Positions 20,442 to 30,588 of a DNA stretch of 64,000 nt are shown here, one piece after another. The stretch covers positions 496,001 to 560,000 of the forward strand of contig OX365942.1 of assembly GCA_947243795.1 (NCBI GenBank), written 5' to 3'. Origin of the DNA: Saccharomyces uvarum. Lineage: Eukaryota > Ascomycota > Saccharomycetes > Saccharomycetales > Saccharomycetaceae. The notes under the pieces are model-generated. The model was not told where the DNA came from and searched no databases. It was given only the letters and a program-made list of their open reading frames with translations. Numbering within the stretch: position 1 is the first letter of the stretch; every line of letters begins with the position of its first letter. The position numbers were made by a program, and so were the translations under genes.

Positions 20442-20680
20442 GATTAGCCTTTGAATTTTAACTTCACTGACGCTTGCCTGGGATTGCTGTGCTCATCACG
20501 TTAGTATTTCTCTACATAGTGGAAAGCAAATTAAAAAGGGACTTTACAACTGAACCAAAAATAATTCATTCGTTGATCTTTGATCGTTTTCAAAAGTAAA
20601 GATATTTGTGTTACTTTCCTCAACTCGAGGTTGATTTTCCTTTATCTCCATAAAATCCGATCTGCTTCGTTAATCAAGAA

Positions 20681-23230
20681 ATGACTTCGATTCAAGAACG
20701 GAGCACTAAAGCTCATCTTCATTCTGTTAAAGAGGGTGAAGCTACCGGCCACCCCAACGAGACGTTGCTCAAGCAAAGGAATTTAGTAGGGTCTCACATC
20801 CAACACCCATTATCCCAGACGGCTTTAGGAAGATCTAGGGCTGGCAGTAACACGATGAATAAAGTTTCAGGCTTAGACATTGCTCGAAGGCCAAGTGAAA
20901 ATTTACTATTGAACATGCACAGTAATAACGACGACAATGAGGGAAAACTCTTGAACTCATTTGTTAATACGGCTCTACCACCACCGAAAGTGAATTGTGT
21001 TCAAACGAGACGTGAACGCCCCACTTCCAATAGCTCAATTGGTACCAAGACTACCGAGGTGTTTTCCTCCACTTCTGGATCCTCCTCCTTGGAAGATACT
21101 AGTGATGAGGGAGAAAACACCGATGCCGACAAATGTAAGTTGAGTAGTATGTCCAATATTTTAATGGACAAGGCCACCAAAAGTATACGTGCCACTGAGA
21201 ATGAAACGAGAAGGGCAAGTAGCCACTCTAGTATAGAAACAACCACTGATAGTGCTAAAACTGCACTACAGAAAAGCACATCTTTTGATGAAACTGCAAT
21301 GGAGACATCCCTGAATAACTCTAGACGTTCTTACCAAGAACAGTTTTATTTAAAGAAAAATCAGTCATCGATACTTAACAGTGAACAAAGAACACGTGCT
21401 AAATCGCAGACATTCTCTTCCGTGGGCTATAAAAATCCCTATTCTCCTTTAAAAACGTTTGGCATAACCTCCAAATTTTCTAATTCAACTAGTCGGTTGG
21501 AGGCATCCTCACTCGAATCTAATATTCCATCACAAAAACCCTTGAATGGCAAAACATTAACTCCATCTCAAAAGTATAGACTTCGTAAAGAGCAATCAGA
21601 AACGAATTTAAGAAATACCATCAAAAGAAAAGAGAAATTTTATGATAGCCAAGAACAGATTATTGAATTACAAGAAGGAGGCGTAGACGACTCATTGATT
21701 TGGAATGTCCCTATGGCATCATACTCGACAAATTCTTTTTTGGCATCAGCAAATCCCGAAGATATGAATCACCTAACCAAGAATGTTTCATCAGAATATT
21801 CTGAAGATTCAATGAACGATAATGCTGACACGAAACAAGCACATAGACATTCAAACATATCGTTTGCAAGCACAACGTCGAATGCTTCTTTGTTAGATTT
21901 CAATGAAATGCCTACATCTCCAATTCCTGGTTTAAACAAAGTATCTGATTTCCAATTCATCCAGGACACAACAAAAAGTCTAGCTTCTGTTTATTTGCAT
22001 TCTTCTAATAGGCTTTCAAGAACCAAACTGTCCGACAGAACCAAATCATCTGAATTTTTACCACTAGACCTAAAAGAAGCCCAAAATCAAGGTATGGAAG
22101 ATCTAATACTCATATCAGAAGGTAAACTAGATGCAGTAAGTCACTCTAGGCCAAGTTGGCTACCTCCTAAGGACCGTCAGGAGAAAAAACTTCATGAAAG
22201 GCAAATTAACAAAAGTATGAGTGTTGCATCTCTTGATCAATTAGTGAAGAATAAAAATAAAGAAGAAAAATTGATCAGAGACGAAACGAATAGACAGAAA
22301 TATGTGCTATTGTTGGACAGAGATATAACAAGAAACTCTTCTTTGCAAAGTCTATGTAAAATGGTTTGGGATACCCCATTTAGTGATGACACTAGATCAT
22401 CAATATACAGCGAAATTCTACAAAGTAAGGCCAAATATATCACCAGGAATTATATCCAACCATTTGGCGAGCTCCAAGAACTGTTAGCAAGAATGGGAGA
22501 ATTCCCCAAAAACAAAGAAGTCGAAATCTCGAAAATTATCGAAACAAGTTTAAGGCGAAAAGTGAATGGTTTGAATGACATATCACCGCAGTTAATGCTG
22601 ATGTTGAAACTAAAATCCATCTCGTCACAGGGAATAGTCACTGGTGATGAACTCTTATTCCACCATTTCCTGGTGAGTGAATCGTTTCAGGGCTTAGGAC
22701 TTGAAGAGATTTGGAACATCGTTAATTTGGTGCAAATGACATGCTTCAACGACCTTTGCAAAGAGAAGTTCGATATTAAGATCCTAGAACGTAAGGGCGT
22801 GGCCGCCGGATACTTATTGCAAAGTGATGAATTCAAGAATGAATTCAATACAGAATGCATCAACTTTAACACGTGGTGGAACATCTTGGAACGCGTTGAC
22901 CATAAACTTTTCATGTGGGTCATGGATATTATAGTGGTGAACAATTCTCAGAGCTATAAAAACAGTCCCATCAATGAAAACGAATTTGCCGGCAGAGATT
23001 GGGAATATTATCGTTCCAAGAAAGTTGTGACAAATTACAAGATCTTGGTTTCATTTGCATTAAATGTATTATTGAGTTATCATTTCGGGTTCAGTGACTT
23101 AAAGAGCCTTTGTCACGTAGGCGACCAAAGGTTTTGCATCCCCGTTTTCATCGACGATGAATTAGTAGACACAAGTACTGTTAACGACGTGTTTATAAAG
23201 AAATGGGCACACTATTACAAAAAGTTTTGA
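20681..23230 (+). CDS. SBE22: SBE22, cell-wall delivery and bud growth protein
   Basis: Golgi-associated protein involved in moving cell-wall components to the surface during bud growth; paralogue of SBE2 from the whole-genome duplication. The product is 849 residues (about 852 in S. cerevisiae), starting [15 protein letters not shown]. The first 530 residues are Ser/Asn-rich and disordered. The last 320 (from about [18 protein letters not shown]) form a compact conserved domain, with segments such as [19 protein letters not shown]. No membrane span or signal peptide is visible. I know no catalytic motif for the family. It follows KIC1 and BIG1, two other cell-wall genes. Confidence 0.95.
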   Translation: MTSIQERSTKAHLHSVKEGEATGHPNETLLKQRNLVGSHIQHPLSQTALGRSRAGSNTMNKVSGLDIARRPSENLLLNMHSNNDDNEGKLLNSFVNTALPPPKVNCVQTRRERPTSNSSIGTKTTEVFSSTSGSSSLEDTSDEGENTDADKCKLSSMSNILMDKATKSIRATENETRRASSHSSIETTTDSAKTALQKSTSFDETAMETSLNNSRRSYQEQFYLKKNQSSILNSEQRTRAKSQTFSSVGYKNPYSPLKTFGITSKFSNSTSRLEASSLESNIPSQKPLNGKTLTPSQKYRLRKEQSETNLRNTIKRKEKFYDSQEQIIELQEGGVDDSLIWNVPMASYSTNSFLASANPEDMNHLTKNVSSEYSEDSMNDNADTKQAHRHSNISFASTTSNASLLDFNEMPTSPIPGLNKVSDFQFIQDTTKSLASVYLHSSNRLSRTKLSDRTKSSEFLPLDLKEAQNQGMEDLILISEGKLDAVSHSRPSWLPPKDRQEKKLHERQINKSMSVASLDQLVKNKNKEEKLIRDETNRQKYVLLLDRDITRNSSLQSLCKMVWDTPFSDDTRSSIYSEILQSKAKYITRNYIQPFGELQELLARMGEFPKNKEVEISKIIETSLRRKVNGLNDISPQLMLMLKLKSISSQGIVTGDELLFHHFLVSESFQGLGLEEIWNIVNLVQMTCFNDLCKEKFDIKILERKGVAAGYLLQSDEFKNEFNTECINFNTWWNILERVDHKLFMWVMDIIVVNNSQSYKNSPINENEFAGRDWEYYRSKKVVTNYKILVSFALNVLLSYHFGFSDLKSLCHVGDQRFCIPVFIDDELVDTSTVNDVFIKKWAHYYKKF

Positions 23231-23427
23231 TATTCCTTACGAAGGAAGACCATACTTACATCAACTCATATATAGAAGGAAACCGAATTAGAAATACAGA
23301 AAATACCTCAGCATACTTTTCTATTTTCATTTCCTTTCAATCTACCTTATGTACTATTTGTAATATTTCATTGACGCTCCTCCCAATTCCGTACTTTTCT
23401 TTTAGTTGCTGCTGCTCTCAGCAAGTA

Positions 23428-23435
23428 TACGTCAT
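23428..23435 (-). promoter_or_regulatory. CRE-like site (Sko1 class) upstream of GRE3
   Basis: The minus strand reads ATGACGTA, the core bound by ATF/CREB-type factors such as Sko1. It is about 200 bp upstream of the GRE3 ATG. GRE3 is induced by osmotic stress through the HOG pathway, which acts in part through Sko1. Confidence 0.5.
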
Positions 23436-23498
23436 AAGGTAGAAGAAGCCATACGGGAAAGAATTCTTTGGAAAAAAAATATCTCGAGATTCGATTCC

Positions 23499-23503
23499 AG
23501 GGG
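23499..23503 (-). promoter_or_regulatory. STRE (Msn2/Msn4) upstream of GRE3
   Basis: AGGGG on the plus strand is the reverse of the stress response element CCCCT, about 130 bp upstream of the GRE3 ATG. A 5-bp motif is weak alone; the known stress induction of GRE3 makes it credible. Confidence 0.45.
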
Positions 23504-23630
23504 GCCATTAGGTAGATAACTCCTGAGTGCATAAAGGATAGAGACCAAGGAATTGATAGGTGATTATTACCACACAAGCAGCAGATATTGTAGCTCTCAT
23601 ACATTCAAAAAAAAAACGGGAGAATCAAGA

Positions 23631-24614
23631 ATGTCATCACTAGTCACTTTGAACAATGGCTGCAAGATGCCTCTGGTCGGTTTAGGATGTTGGAAAATCG
23701 ACAATAAAGTCTGTGCAAACCAAATTTACGAAGCTATCAAGCTAGGTTATCGTTTATTCGATGGTGCTTGCGACTACGGTAACGAAAAGGAAGTCGGTGA
23801 AGGCATCAGAAAAGCGATTTCTGAAGGTCTTGTCACTAGAAAAGATATATTTGTCACCTCCAAATTATGGAACAATTTCCATCATCCCGACCATGTAAAA
23901 CTAGCCTTGAAAAAGACGTTGAACGACATGGGATTGGATTACTTAGACTTGTATTATATTCACTTCCCTATTGCCTTTAAATACGTCCCTTTCGAAGAGA
24001 AGTACCCACCGGGGTTCTACACAGGTGCGGAGGACGACAAGAAGGGTCATATAACCGAAGCTCACGTCCCTATCATAGACACATACCGTACTTTGGAGGC
24101 CTGTGCTGACGAAGGTTTGATCAGGTCTATTGGTATTTCCAATTTCCAAGGGAGCTTGGTTCAAGATTTACTACGGGGATGTAGAATCAAGCCTGTGGCT
24201 TTGCAAATTGAGCACCATCCTTACTTGACCCAAGAACACTTGGTGGACTTCTGTAAGCTGCAAGATATCCAAGTCGTTGCCTACTCCTCCTTTGGCCCTC
24301 AATCGTTCATTGAAATGGACCTTGGCTTGGCAAAGAGCACACCAACGCTATTTGAAAATGACGTTGTTAAGAAGGTTTCTGAAAACCACCCAGGTAGCAC
24401 AACCTCCCAAGTGCTCCTAAGATGGGCTACTCAAAGAGGTATCGCCGTTATTCCAAAATCCTCCAAAAAGGAAAGACTATTGGGGAACTTGGAGATAGAA
24501 AAGAAACTCACTCTAACCGAGCAAGAGCTCAAGGAGATTTCTTCTTTAAATGCCAACATCAGATTTAATGACCCGTGGACTTGGTTAGACGGTAAATTCC
24601 CCATTTTTGCCTAA
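23631..24614 (+). CDS. GRE3: GRE3, NADPH aldose (xylose) reductase
   Basis: Cytosolic aldo-keto reductase that reduces xylose, methylglyoxal and other aldehydes with NADPH; stress-induced. The product is 327 residues, equal to S. cerevisiae. The frame is open 26 codons upstream but only from a non-ATG codon, so MSSLVTLNNG is the start. The AKR tetrad is visible: D44 and Y49 (DGACDYGNE), K78 (VTSKLW) and H111 (YYIHFP). The NADPH phosphate-binding loop IPKSSKKERLLGN is near residues 268-280. It lies downstream of SBE22 with its own promoter carrying a CRE-like site and an STRE. Confidence 0.97.
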   Translation: MSSLVTLNNGCKMPLVGLGCWKIDNKVCANQIYEAIKLGYRLFDGACDYGNEKEVGEGIRKAISEGLVTRKDIFVTSKLWNNFHHPDHVKLALKKTLNDMGLDYLDLYYIHFPIAFKYVPFEEKYPPGFYTGAEDDKKGHITEAHVPIIDTYRTLEACADEGLIRSIGISNFQGSLVQDLLRGCRIKPVALQIEHHPYLTQEHLVDFCKLQDIQVVAYSSFGPQSFIEMDLGLAKSTPTLFENDVVKKVSENHPGSTTSQVLLRWATQRGIAVIPKSSKKERLLGNLEIEKKLTLTEQELKEISSLNANIRFNDPWTWLDGKFPIFA

Positions 24615-24980
24615 TTAGCCCAACGACGATATGAACACACCTCCCTTTACTTCCTATGAGTAGATACATTTTTACATATTTTTACATATTTTATAAGCAT
24701 GGCTGTTTTGAAAAGTGTTGAATGTGCTGTTGCCACCCGTAGCGTTCCCTATGCAATTACTTCCTCTTGTATTTATTGTTGACAAATTGGCCATTTTTTA
24801 ACAAAGCCCAACCGCAGTCGAAATTGAAAGAGAAAAGAAGGAAGCGATGAGTAAGTTATATATATATATATATTGGAAAAAGCACCCAAGAATACTTCTA
24901 TCGCAAAAGGCATTTGAGAAACTGAACCGCTATTGACCGGTTTATATATATTGCTACTCCGATTAGAACGATAGTGAGAC
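24615..24980. other. GRE3-YPT35 intergenic region
   Basis: A 366-bp gap. It holds two exact copies of TTTACATATT at 24671-24690, resembling TAYRTA-type 3'-end efficiency elements for GRE3, and a TA dinucleotide run at 24857-24873 that may serve as a TATA element for YPT35. No other gene seen. Confidence 0.65.
24857..24873. repeat. (TA)n microsatellite
   Basis: A 17-bp alternating TA run about 108 bp upstream of the YPT35 ATG; a plausible TATA region and a length-variable site. Confidence 0.85.
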
Positions 24981-25616
24981 ATGAACGACAAGATATCCGT
25001 TTTGCCTCCTGAACCCATTCAGCTGCTTGACGAAGACACCACAGAGCCTGAATTCGAAATTGACTCACAGCAGGAGAATGAAGAGCCCGTCACTACAACT
25101 GACAGCAATAGCTATGGCAGCGGCCAAAGCACCCCAATTACTAGAACAAGGCCTAGAAGGAGCAGCTCCATCAATGCAAACTTTAGTTTCCAAAAGGCGC
25201 TCGTTAGTGATTGCACCATAATCAACGGAGACCACGGAACAAAGTTTGCCGTTTGGAGGATTACTGTTCTTCTTGAGCCCAACTTAAAAGTCGTTTCTGC
25301 TCAGAGAGAAAGCTATAAAATCCAAACCTATAGACGGTACTCAGACTTCGTCAAACTACGGGAGCACATACTAACAAGAATAAAGACAGCCAAACCAGAG
25401 AAAGCGCACTACTTGCAGATTCCCAATTTGCCCCCGTCCGTTCAGTGGTACAGCACCTGGAAGTATCAGCAAGTGAACCTCAACAGAGACTGGCTAGCCA
25501 AAAGACAAAGAGGGCTTGAGTACTTCCTCAACCACGTCATCCTCGACAGCCAGCTGGTGGAGATTGCCAAGGATATACTCATCCAGTTCCTGGAGCCCTC
25601 GAAGAGGCACGCATAG
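24981..25616 (+). CDS. YPT35: YPT35, endosomal PX-domain protein
   Basis: PX-domain protein of endosomal and vacuolar membranes; in S. cerevisiae it is an adaptor that recruits the lipid-transfer protein Vps13 to membrane contact sites. The product is 211 residues (about 214 in S. cerevisiae). The N-terminal half is acidic and disordered and contains [12 protein letters not shown], which could be the proline-x-proline motif that binds Vps13 (inference). The PX domain spans about residues 72-205, with the phosphoinositide-binding RRYSDF and the PNLPP turn. Start [10 protein letters not shown] is the only ATG that keeps this N-terminus. Confidence 0.93.
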   Translation: MNDKISVLPPEPIQLLDEDTTEPEFEIDSQQENEEPVTTTDSNSYGSGQSTPITRTRPRRSSSINANFSFQKALVSDCTIINGDHGTKFAVWRITVLLEPNLKVVSAQRESYKIQTYRRYSDFVKLREHILTRIKTAKPEKAHYLQIPNLPPSVQWYSTWKYQQVNLNRDWLAKRQRGLEYFLNHVILDSQLVEIAKDILIQFLEPSKRHA

Positions 25617-25802
25617 CCCCACAGCTTGCCGTCCAACGCAGTACCATTCTCATCCATATGTTAAATAGCCATGTTAAATTCGGGCGCGTTGTTAATTAAT
25701 TCGTCAGCAAAGAACGCCTGGGACCTATCGTAATGAAAAGTTTTAAGGGATCGACGAGTACGTAAGGGAAGCGGGCCCCATATTTCCCAATATAAGTAGA
25801 CA

Positions 25803-26828
25803 ATGATAGGGCATATAGCACCACTGAGAACATATCTAGGTCGGGTGGGCACACGAGTGCAGTCAAGGATGGTTCATCACAAGGTTACAATTATAGGTTC
25901 TGGTCCAGCTGCTCACACAGCGGCCATATATCTGGCAAGGGCAGAAATGAAGCCAACGTTATACGAAGGGATGATGGCCAATGGTGTTGCGGCTGGTGGC
26001 CAGCTGACTACTACCACGGAAATCGAGAACTTCCCAGGATTTCCCGAGGCGTTGACCGGCAGCGAGTTGATGGAAAGAATGAGGCAGCAATCTGCCAGGT
26101 TCGGCACAAACATAGTCACAGAGACCATCTCTAAAGTCGATCTATCTTCTAAGCCATTTAAGCTGTGGGTTGAATTTAGTGAAGACGCAGACCCCGTGAC
26201 CACGGACGCTATCATTTTGGCCACTGGTGCTTCTGCCAAAAGGATGAGTCTACCAGGGGAAGAGACTTACTGGCAAAAGGGTATATCTGCATGTGCTGTG
26301 TGTGATGGCGCGGTTCCAATCTTCAGAAACAAGCCATTGGCTGTTATTGGTGGTGGCGATTCTGCATGTGAAGAGGCTGAATTTCTAACTAAGTATGGCT
26401 CGAAAGTATACATCCTGGTAAGAAAGGATCATTTCCGTGCATCCGTAATCATGCAAAGAAGAATTGAGAAAAATTCAAAGATAATCATTTTGTTTAACAC
26501 GGTCGCGTTGGAGGCCAAAGGTAATGGCAAGCTGCTGGATGTGTTGAGGATCAAGAATACTAAAACTGGTGTGGAAAATGATTTAGAGGTGAACGGGCTG
26601 TTCTATGCAATCGGCCACAATCCTGCCACAGAAATCGTCAATGGACAAGTGGACAAACAGGAAACAGGGTACATTAAAACTGTGCCTGGATCATCTCTAA
26701 CTTCTGTACCAGGGTTTTTCGCCGCCGGGGACGTTCAAGACTCTAGATATAGACAAGCTGTTACCTCTGCTGGATCTGGATGTATTGCTGCTTTGGACGC
26801 AGAGCGGTACTTGAGTACCCAAGAATAA
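25803..26828 (+). CDS. TRR2: TRR2, mitochondrial thioredoxin reductase
   Basis: FAD enzyme that uses NADPH to reduce mitochondrial thioredoxin (Trx3); guards against oxidative stress. The product is 341 residues. The first 22 ([20 protein letters not shown] and on) are rich in Arg and lack acids, a mitochondrial presequence not found in cytosolic Trr1. FAD-binding GSGPAAHTA is at 32-40, NADPH-binding GGGDSA at 183-188, the redox pair CAVC at 164-167, and the late FAD motif [12 protein letters not shown] near 307. Low-molecular-weight class. A second ATG (RMVHHKV, M23) would give a cytosolic form; whether it is used cannot be told here. Confidence 0.97.
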   Translation: MIGHIAPLRTYLGRVGTRVQSRMVHHKVTIIGSGPAAHTAAIYLARAEMKPTLYEGMMANGVAAGGQLTTTTEIENFPGFPEALTGSELMERMRQQSARFGTNIVTETISKVDLSSKPFKLWVEFSEDADPVTTDAIILATGASAKRMSLPGEETYWQKGISACAVCDGAVPIFRNKPLAVIGGGDSACEEAEFLTKYGSKVYILVRKDHFRASVIMQRRIEKNSKIIILFNTVALEAKGNGKLLDVLRIKNTKTGVENDLEVNGLFYAIGHNPATEIVNGQVDKQETGYIKTVPGSSLTSVPGFFAAGDVQDSRYRQAVTSAGSGCIAALDAERYLSTQE

Positions 26829-26946
26829 TCTTTTAAGTACGAGAAATGTAGGTGCTTTTTTTTAGTAAGACATACTTTTTTCTTTCTTTTTCAATTGTGA
26901 TTACGTAGTTCATTTCTTTGATGATAATTGAATTTTAAAGAGACGT

Positions 26947-26955
26947 ACATATATG

Positions 26956-26986
<31 letters not shown>

Positions 26987-26996
26987 TTGTGTGTGT
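26947..26996. repeat. compound (TA)n(TG)n microsatellite
   Basis: A TA run followed by a TG run in the gap between the convergent TRR2 and CDC12 genes. Alternating purine-pyrimidine sequence of this kind is prone to length change. It may also provide TATATA-type 3'-end signals for either gene. Confidence 0.85.
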
Positions 26997-27081
26997 TGAT
27001 AAAACAGAAGAAGAAGGAAAAGAATAGGGAGGTGAAATTGACAAAAGCAAAACAAAAAAATCAAAACCAACCAACACGTTA

Positions 27082-28305
27082 TCATTTCAAATGTGATTTT
27101 TTCAATTGTAAGCCTTTAACTTGTTCTTCCAATTTTTTAACTTTGCCTTGGATCTCTTCCAGGTCACCGTTCAATCTGATTCTCTCATTAACAATATTTT
27201 GCTCCCATTGCCTAAATCTTTGTTCTTCAGCTTTAACTTGGTCAGTGAAATATTTCTTTAATGCATTTTCTTCTTCTTTGTATTTGGGATTATGTGATAA
27301 TTTTCTTGCTGGCGCAATAGCTGGAAGGGTGAAGTCTTCATTGCCCTCCCCTGTATTTTCATGACCTTCTAGTCTTAATCTTCTGTATGTTTCGTAATGC
27401 ATTTCTTGGGTAGTAGAAATAAGATCTAGTAAGTAAGTTCTTAGTAACAACGCTCTGAGCTTGCGGAAGTCACAGTGAGAGTCGTTTTCAATTTCTACAA
27501 GACCCCATGGATACTTTCTAGCAACCACTTGAGTACCTTGCCCATTATCGAATTTTTTTTCAGACCCTACTATGGCAAATGGCATTGCTTCTATCAATTG
27601 CCTTGCATGTTCGATGGCTGCAGAATCTGGATTGGCACCATTTTTCGCGTCTTCCTTAGATTCAGCATCCAATGGAGGTGTGAAAATACGAATTTCTTGG
27701 GCTTCTATTACTTGTCTGATTTTAGATTTGAATTGTTGTAATTCTTGAGCAGTCAAAGTGTCGGACTTAGCAATGACTGGAACTAAATTGGCTCTTGTAG
27801 ATAATCTTTTCATGGTCTCGATATCAATTGGTTTTAAACCGTGCCCAGTGGGCCTGATGAAATAAAGAACAGCATGAACTCTTAAGTCAAATCTTTTAGC
27901 ACGATATGGTTGTTGTTCTTGACGCATATAGGAATCATGTTGGTCATCAATGAAATCCACCAATGGTTGCCAAGCTTTGTTATTATTGACATTATCCCCG
28001 AAACCTGGAGTGTCGATGACGTTGACACGTAACTCGAAATGTTTCTCTTCCAGCAAAGCCCTTGTAATATCGATCCCTACAGTCTTTCTGATGGGTTCTT
28101 GACGGTGTTGCTGTCCATCGGCTCTCTTCAAGACAGTCTGGAATAGCGTATTCATGAAGGTGGTTTTACCCAGTCCACTTTCACCACATAACATCACGGT
28201 AAACGTGCCACCTTCTTCGTTGACAATCTTGTAGCGTTGGTTTGGGAGATTGGAGATCCCTACGGGAGGTGGAACGGCAGTAGCGGTGGCAGTAGCGGCA
28301 CTCAT
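27082..28305 (-). CDS. CDC12: CDC12, septin
   Basis: Septin of the bud-neck ring, part of the Cdc11-Cdc12-Cdc3-Cdc10 rods that scaffold cytokinesis and checkpoint proteins; essential. The product is 407 residues, equal to S. cerevisiae. GTPase motifs: P-loop GESGLGKTT (41-49), DTPGFGD (98-104), AKSD (179-182). The septin unique element follows the G domain and the C-terminal 65 residues form a Glu/Lys-rich coiled coil that pairs with Cdc3. The N-terminus is an Ala/Thr run. Divergent from GGA2 across 267 bp. Confidence 0.98.
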   Translation of the reverse strand: MSAATATATAVPPPVGISNLPNQRYKIVNEEGGTFTVMLCGESGLGKTTFMNTLFQTVLKRADGQQHRQEPIRKTVGIDITRALLEEKHFELRVNVIDTPGFGDNVNNNKAWQPLVDFIDDQHDSYMRQEQQPYRAKRFDLRVHAVLYFIRPTGHGLKPIDIETMKRLSTRANLVPVIAKSDTLTAQELQQFKSKIRQVIEAQEIRIFTPPLDAESKEDAKNGANPDSAAIEHARQLIEAMPFAIVGSEKKFDNGQGTQVVARKYPWGLVEIENDSHCDFRKLRALLLRTYLLDLISTTQEMHYETYRRLRLEGHENTGEGNEDFTLPAIAPARKLSHNPKYKEEENALKKYFTDQVKAEEQRFRQWEQNIVNERIRLNGDLEEIQGKVKKLEEQVKGLQLKKSHLK

Positions 28306-28572
28306 TATTCAATATACGTATTACGATTTGGTATCGACACTTCTGATGTCTCAAAAGGATGTCTTGCTACACTCTCAAGCCTTTGATCTAATCAAAACAA
28401 ACAAAGGTGATCTCGAGAAAAATTTCGGATTCCTTCAGTTTTCCAACGCGATGTTTTTTTTTTTCAGTTACGATTGCTAAAAAAAGAGAGAGAAATGCTA
28501 TTTTATATCTTTATTGACAAAGCAGGAAAATTCAATCTAGGTAGTTGTGATTGCTAACTCTGGAACTACTTC

Positions 28573-30336
28573 ATGTCACATCCACATTCTCATAGTATAT
28601 ACCTGTCCGAGGCTCCTGTCAGGAGACCGCAGGCCATGGGCAATTCGCTTCTAAGGAAGATTCAAAGAGCCTGCAGAATGTCATTGGCTGAACCAGACTT
28701 GGGGTTGAATCTAGACATTGCTGATTACATCAATGAGAAGCAAGGTGCTGCTCCCAGAGATGCTGCCATTACACTTGCTAAGTTGATTAACAATAGGGAA
28801 TCACACGTGGCCATATTCGCCTTATCTTTATTGGACGTGCTTGTCAAAAATTGTGGATATCCGTTTCACTTACAGATTTCTAGAAAAGAGTTCTTAAATG
28901 AATTGGTCAAGAGATTCCCAGGTCATCCACCATTGCGTTACTCTAAGATTCAGAGATTAATTTTGACAGCCATCGAAGAGTGGTATCAAACCATTTGTAA
29001 GCACTCAAGCTATAAAAATGATATGGCCTATATCAGAGATATGCATCGTTTATTGAAGTACAAGGGGTATGCATTCCCTAAGATTAGCGATTCTGATTTG
29101 GCAGTTTTGAAACCTAGCAACCAATTGAAGACCGCCAGTGAAATTCAAAAAGAACAAGAAGTTGCTCAAGCTGCCAAACTGGAAGAATTGATCAGACGTG
29201 GTAAGCCTGAAGATTTAAGAGAAGCTAACAAATTGATGAAAATTATGGCTGGGTTTAAAGAAGACAATGCTGTTCAAGCTAAACAGGCCATCTCTAATGA
29301 ATTGAACAAATTAAAGCGTAAGGCAGATTTGTTGAATGAAATGCTGGAATCAAATGACTTACAAAATTGGGATAATGAGACCACGCAGGAGCTTCAAGGT
29401 TCATTGAGATCAGCCCAACCAAAATTTCAAAAAATCATTGAAGAAGAACAGGAAGACGATACATTGGTGCAAGATATACTGAAGTTTAACGATACAGTTA
29501 ATCAATTATTGGAGAAATTCAACTTATTGAAGAGTGGCGAGTCCAATGCTGCTTCACAGATCCATCCAAGTCATGTTTCTGCTCCATTACAGCAATCTTC
29601 CGGAGCTTTAACCAATGAAATTAACCTAATCGATTTCAACGATTTAGATGATGTACCCTCCCAAGGAAACAACACAAATGCTGCAGGTACTTCAGCAGAA
29701 GTAGAAACATTTGCAAATGATTTATTAGGTGACCTGACCGACTTATCCATCTCAAACACTCCAAGCGGTAACCAAACAGCTTTTGGTCTCGGGGGTGATA
29801 TCGTATTGGGGTCTTCTCAACCTGCACCTCCAGTTACTACTACCATAAATTCGAATAACAATTTGGACCTTTTGGGGCTCTCAAGCCCTCAACCAACAAC
29901 TAATAACCAATCACTAAACAGCAAGGAGTTTGATATTTTGGCTGGGTTTAGCACAACACCAAGTACAGTTGCCACGCCCTCAAACTTTGCAAGAACCTTA
30001 GTTAATGAGTCATCCAATTTGAGGATTGAGTTTGAAATAATCAGAGAGTCCGATTCAGTTTTAAGGATAAAGACCTTTTTTACAAACTTAACATCGTCGC
30101 CAATCTCAAACTTAGTCTTCTTATTAGCAGTACCAAAGTCAATGGCATTGAAATTACAACCACAATCTGGTAGTTTCATGGCTGCAGGCGCTAAAGATGG
30201 TATTACACAAGAGGGGATTATTGAAAATGCTCTAATTAACTCTTCAAAATCTTTGAAAGTCAAATGGAAGGCTACATATTCTGTCAATTCCACTCCAGCT
30301 GACGAAACAGCTGTTTTTACATTACCTAATGTATAA
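28573..30336 (+). CDS. GGA2: GGA2, Golgi clathrin adaptor
   Basis: Monomeric clathrin adaptor that binds Arf1 and ubiquitinated cargo and sorts from the trans-Golgi to endosomes; paralogue of GGA1. The product is 587 residues (585 in S. cerevisiae). The VHS domain is about residues 25-165 (LNLDIADYINEK onward), the GAT domain about 175-325 with the KLMKIMAGFKEDN helix, then a hinge with clathrin-box-like LIDFND and LLGDLTDLSI and LDLLGL repeats, and the GAE ear about 465-587 ending FTLPNV. Followed in tandem by CTM1. Confidence 0.97.
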   Translation: MSHPHSHSIYLSEAPVRRPQAMGNSLLRKIQRACRMSLAEPDLGLNLDIADYINEKQGAAPRDAAITLAKLINNRESHVAIFALSLLDVLVKNCGYPFHLQISRKEFLNELVKRFPGHPPLRYSKIQRLILTAIEEWYQTICKHSSYKNDMAYIRDMHRLLKYKGYAFPKISDSDLAVLKPSNQLKTASEIQKEQEVAQAAKLEELIRRGKPEDLREANKLMKIMAGFKEDNAVQAKQAISNELNKLKRKADLLNEMLESNDLQNWDNETTQELQGSLRSAQPKFQKIIEEEQEDDTLVQDILKFNDTVNQLLEKFNLLKSGESNAASQIHPSHVSAPLQQSSGALTNEINLIDFNDLDDVPSQGNNTNAAGTSAEVETFANDLLGDLTDLSISNTPSGNQTAFGLGGDIVLGSSQPAPPVTTTINSNNNLDLLGLSSPQPTTNNQSLNSKEFDILAGFSTTPSTVATPSNFARTLVNESSNLRIEFEIIRESDSVLRIKTFFTNLTSSPISNLVFLLAVPKSMALKLQPQSGSFMAAGAKDGITQEGIIENALINSSKSLKVKWKATYSVNSTPADETAVFTLPNV

Positions 30337-30588
30337 TCTCTTGACGATTTTTTAAGAGGCTTTTTCTCCTTTTATGTACGTTTTGTGAAAATTATATCTT
30401 ACATGTATACAAATTTATAAACATTTTCAAAACAACGTTTCATTACCTAAGATTCTGCATTGCGTTATACTGGAGATGCAATTGCATTTTCCAGTATCGA
30501 ATCGTTCAGGAAAAAAGCGAGCAATCATTTACTTCAAAAGATCCACTATTACCTGAAAATTGACGCGTACAAGTACAAGAACTTAACA

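Larger units (their letters stand above)
20077..20680. other. KIC1-SBE22 intergenic region
   Basis: A 604-bp gap between tandem genes. It contains an exact 11-of-11 ARS core match just after the KIC1 stop, an A-run at about 20136-20145, a pyrimidine-rich tract near 20275-20310, and a 7-bp tandem repeat at 20416-20441. A 76-codon ATG frame at 20224-20454 runs through the repeat and looks like chance. Confidence 0.6.
23231..23630. other. SBE22-GRE3 intergenic region
   Basis: A 400-bp gap with the SBE22 3' end and the GRE3 promoter. A CRE-like site and one STRE are annotated separately. An A-rich run lies just before the GRE3 ATG. No other gene seen. Confidence 0.7.

Noticed and set aside
20224-20454. 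76-codon ATG frame between KIC1 and SBE22
   Set aside because: It has a hydrophobic start but runs through a non-triplet tandem repeat, which any change in copy number would break. No known gene occurs here.
30451-30588. 46 open codons in frame upstream of CTM1
   Set aside because: There is no ATG after the stop at 30448-30450. The ATG at 30589 gives exactly 585 residues. A near-cognate start was considered but nothing supports it.
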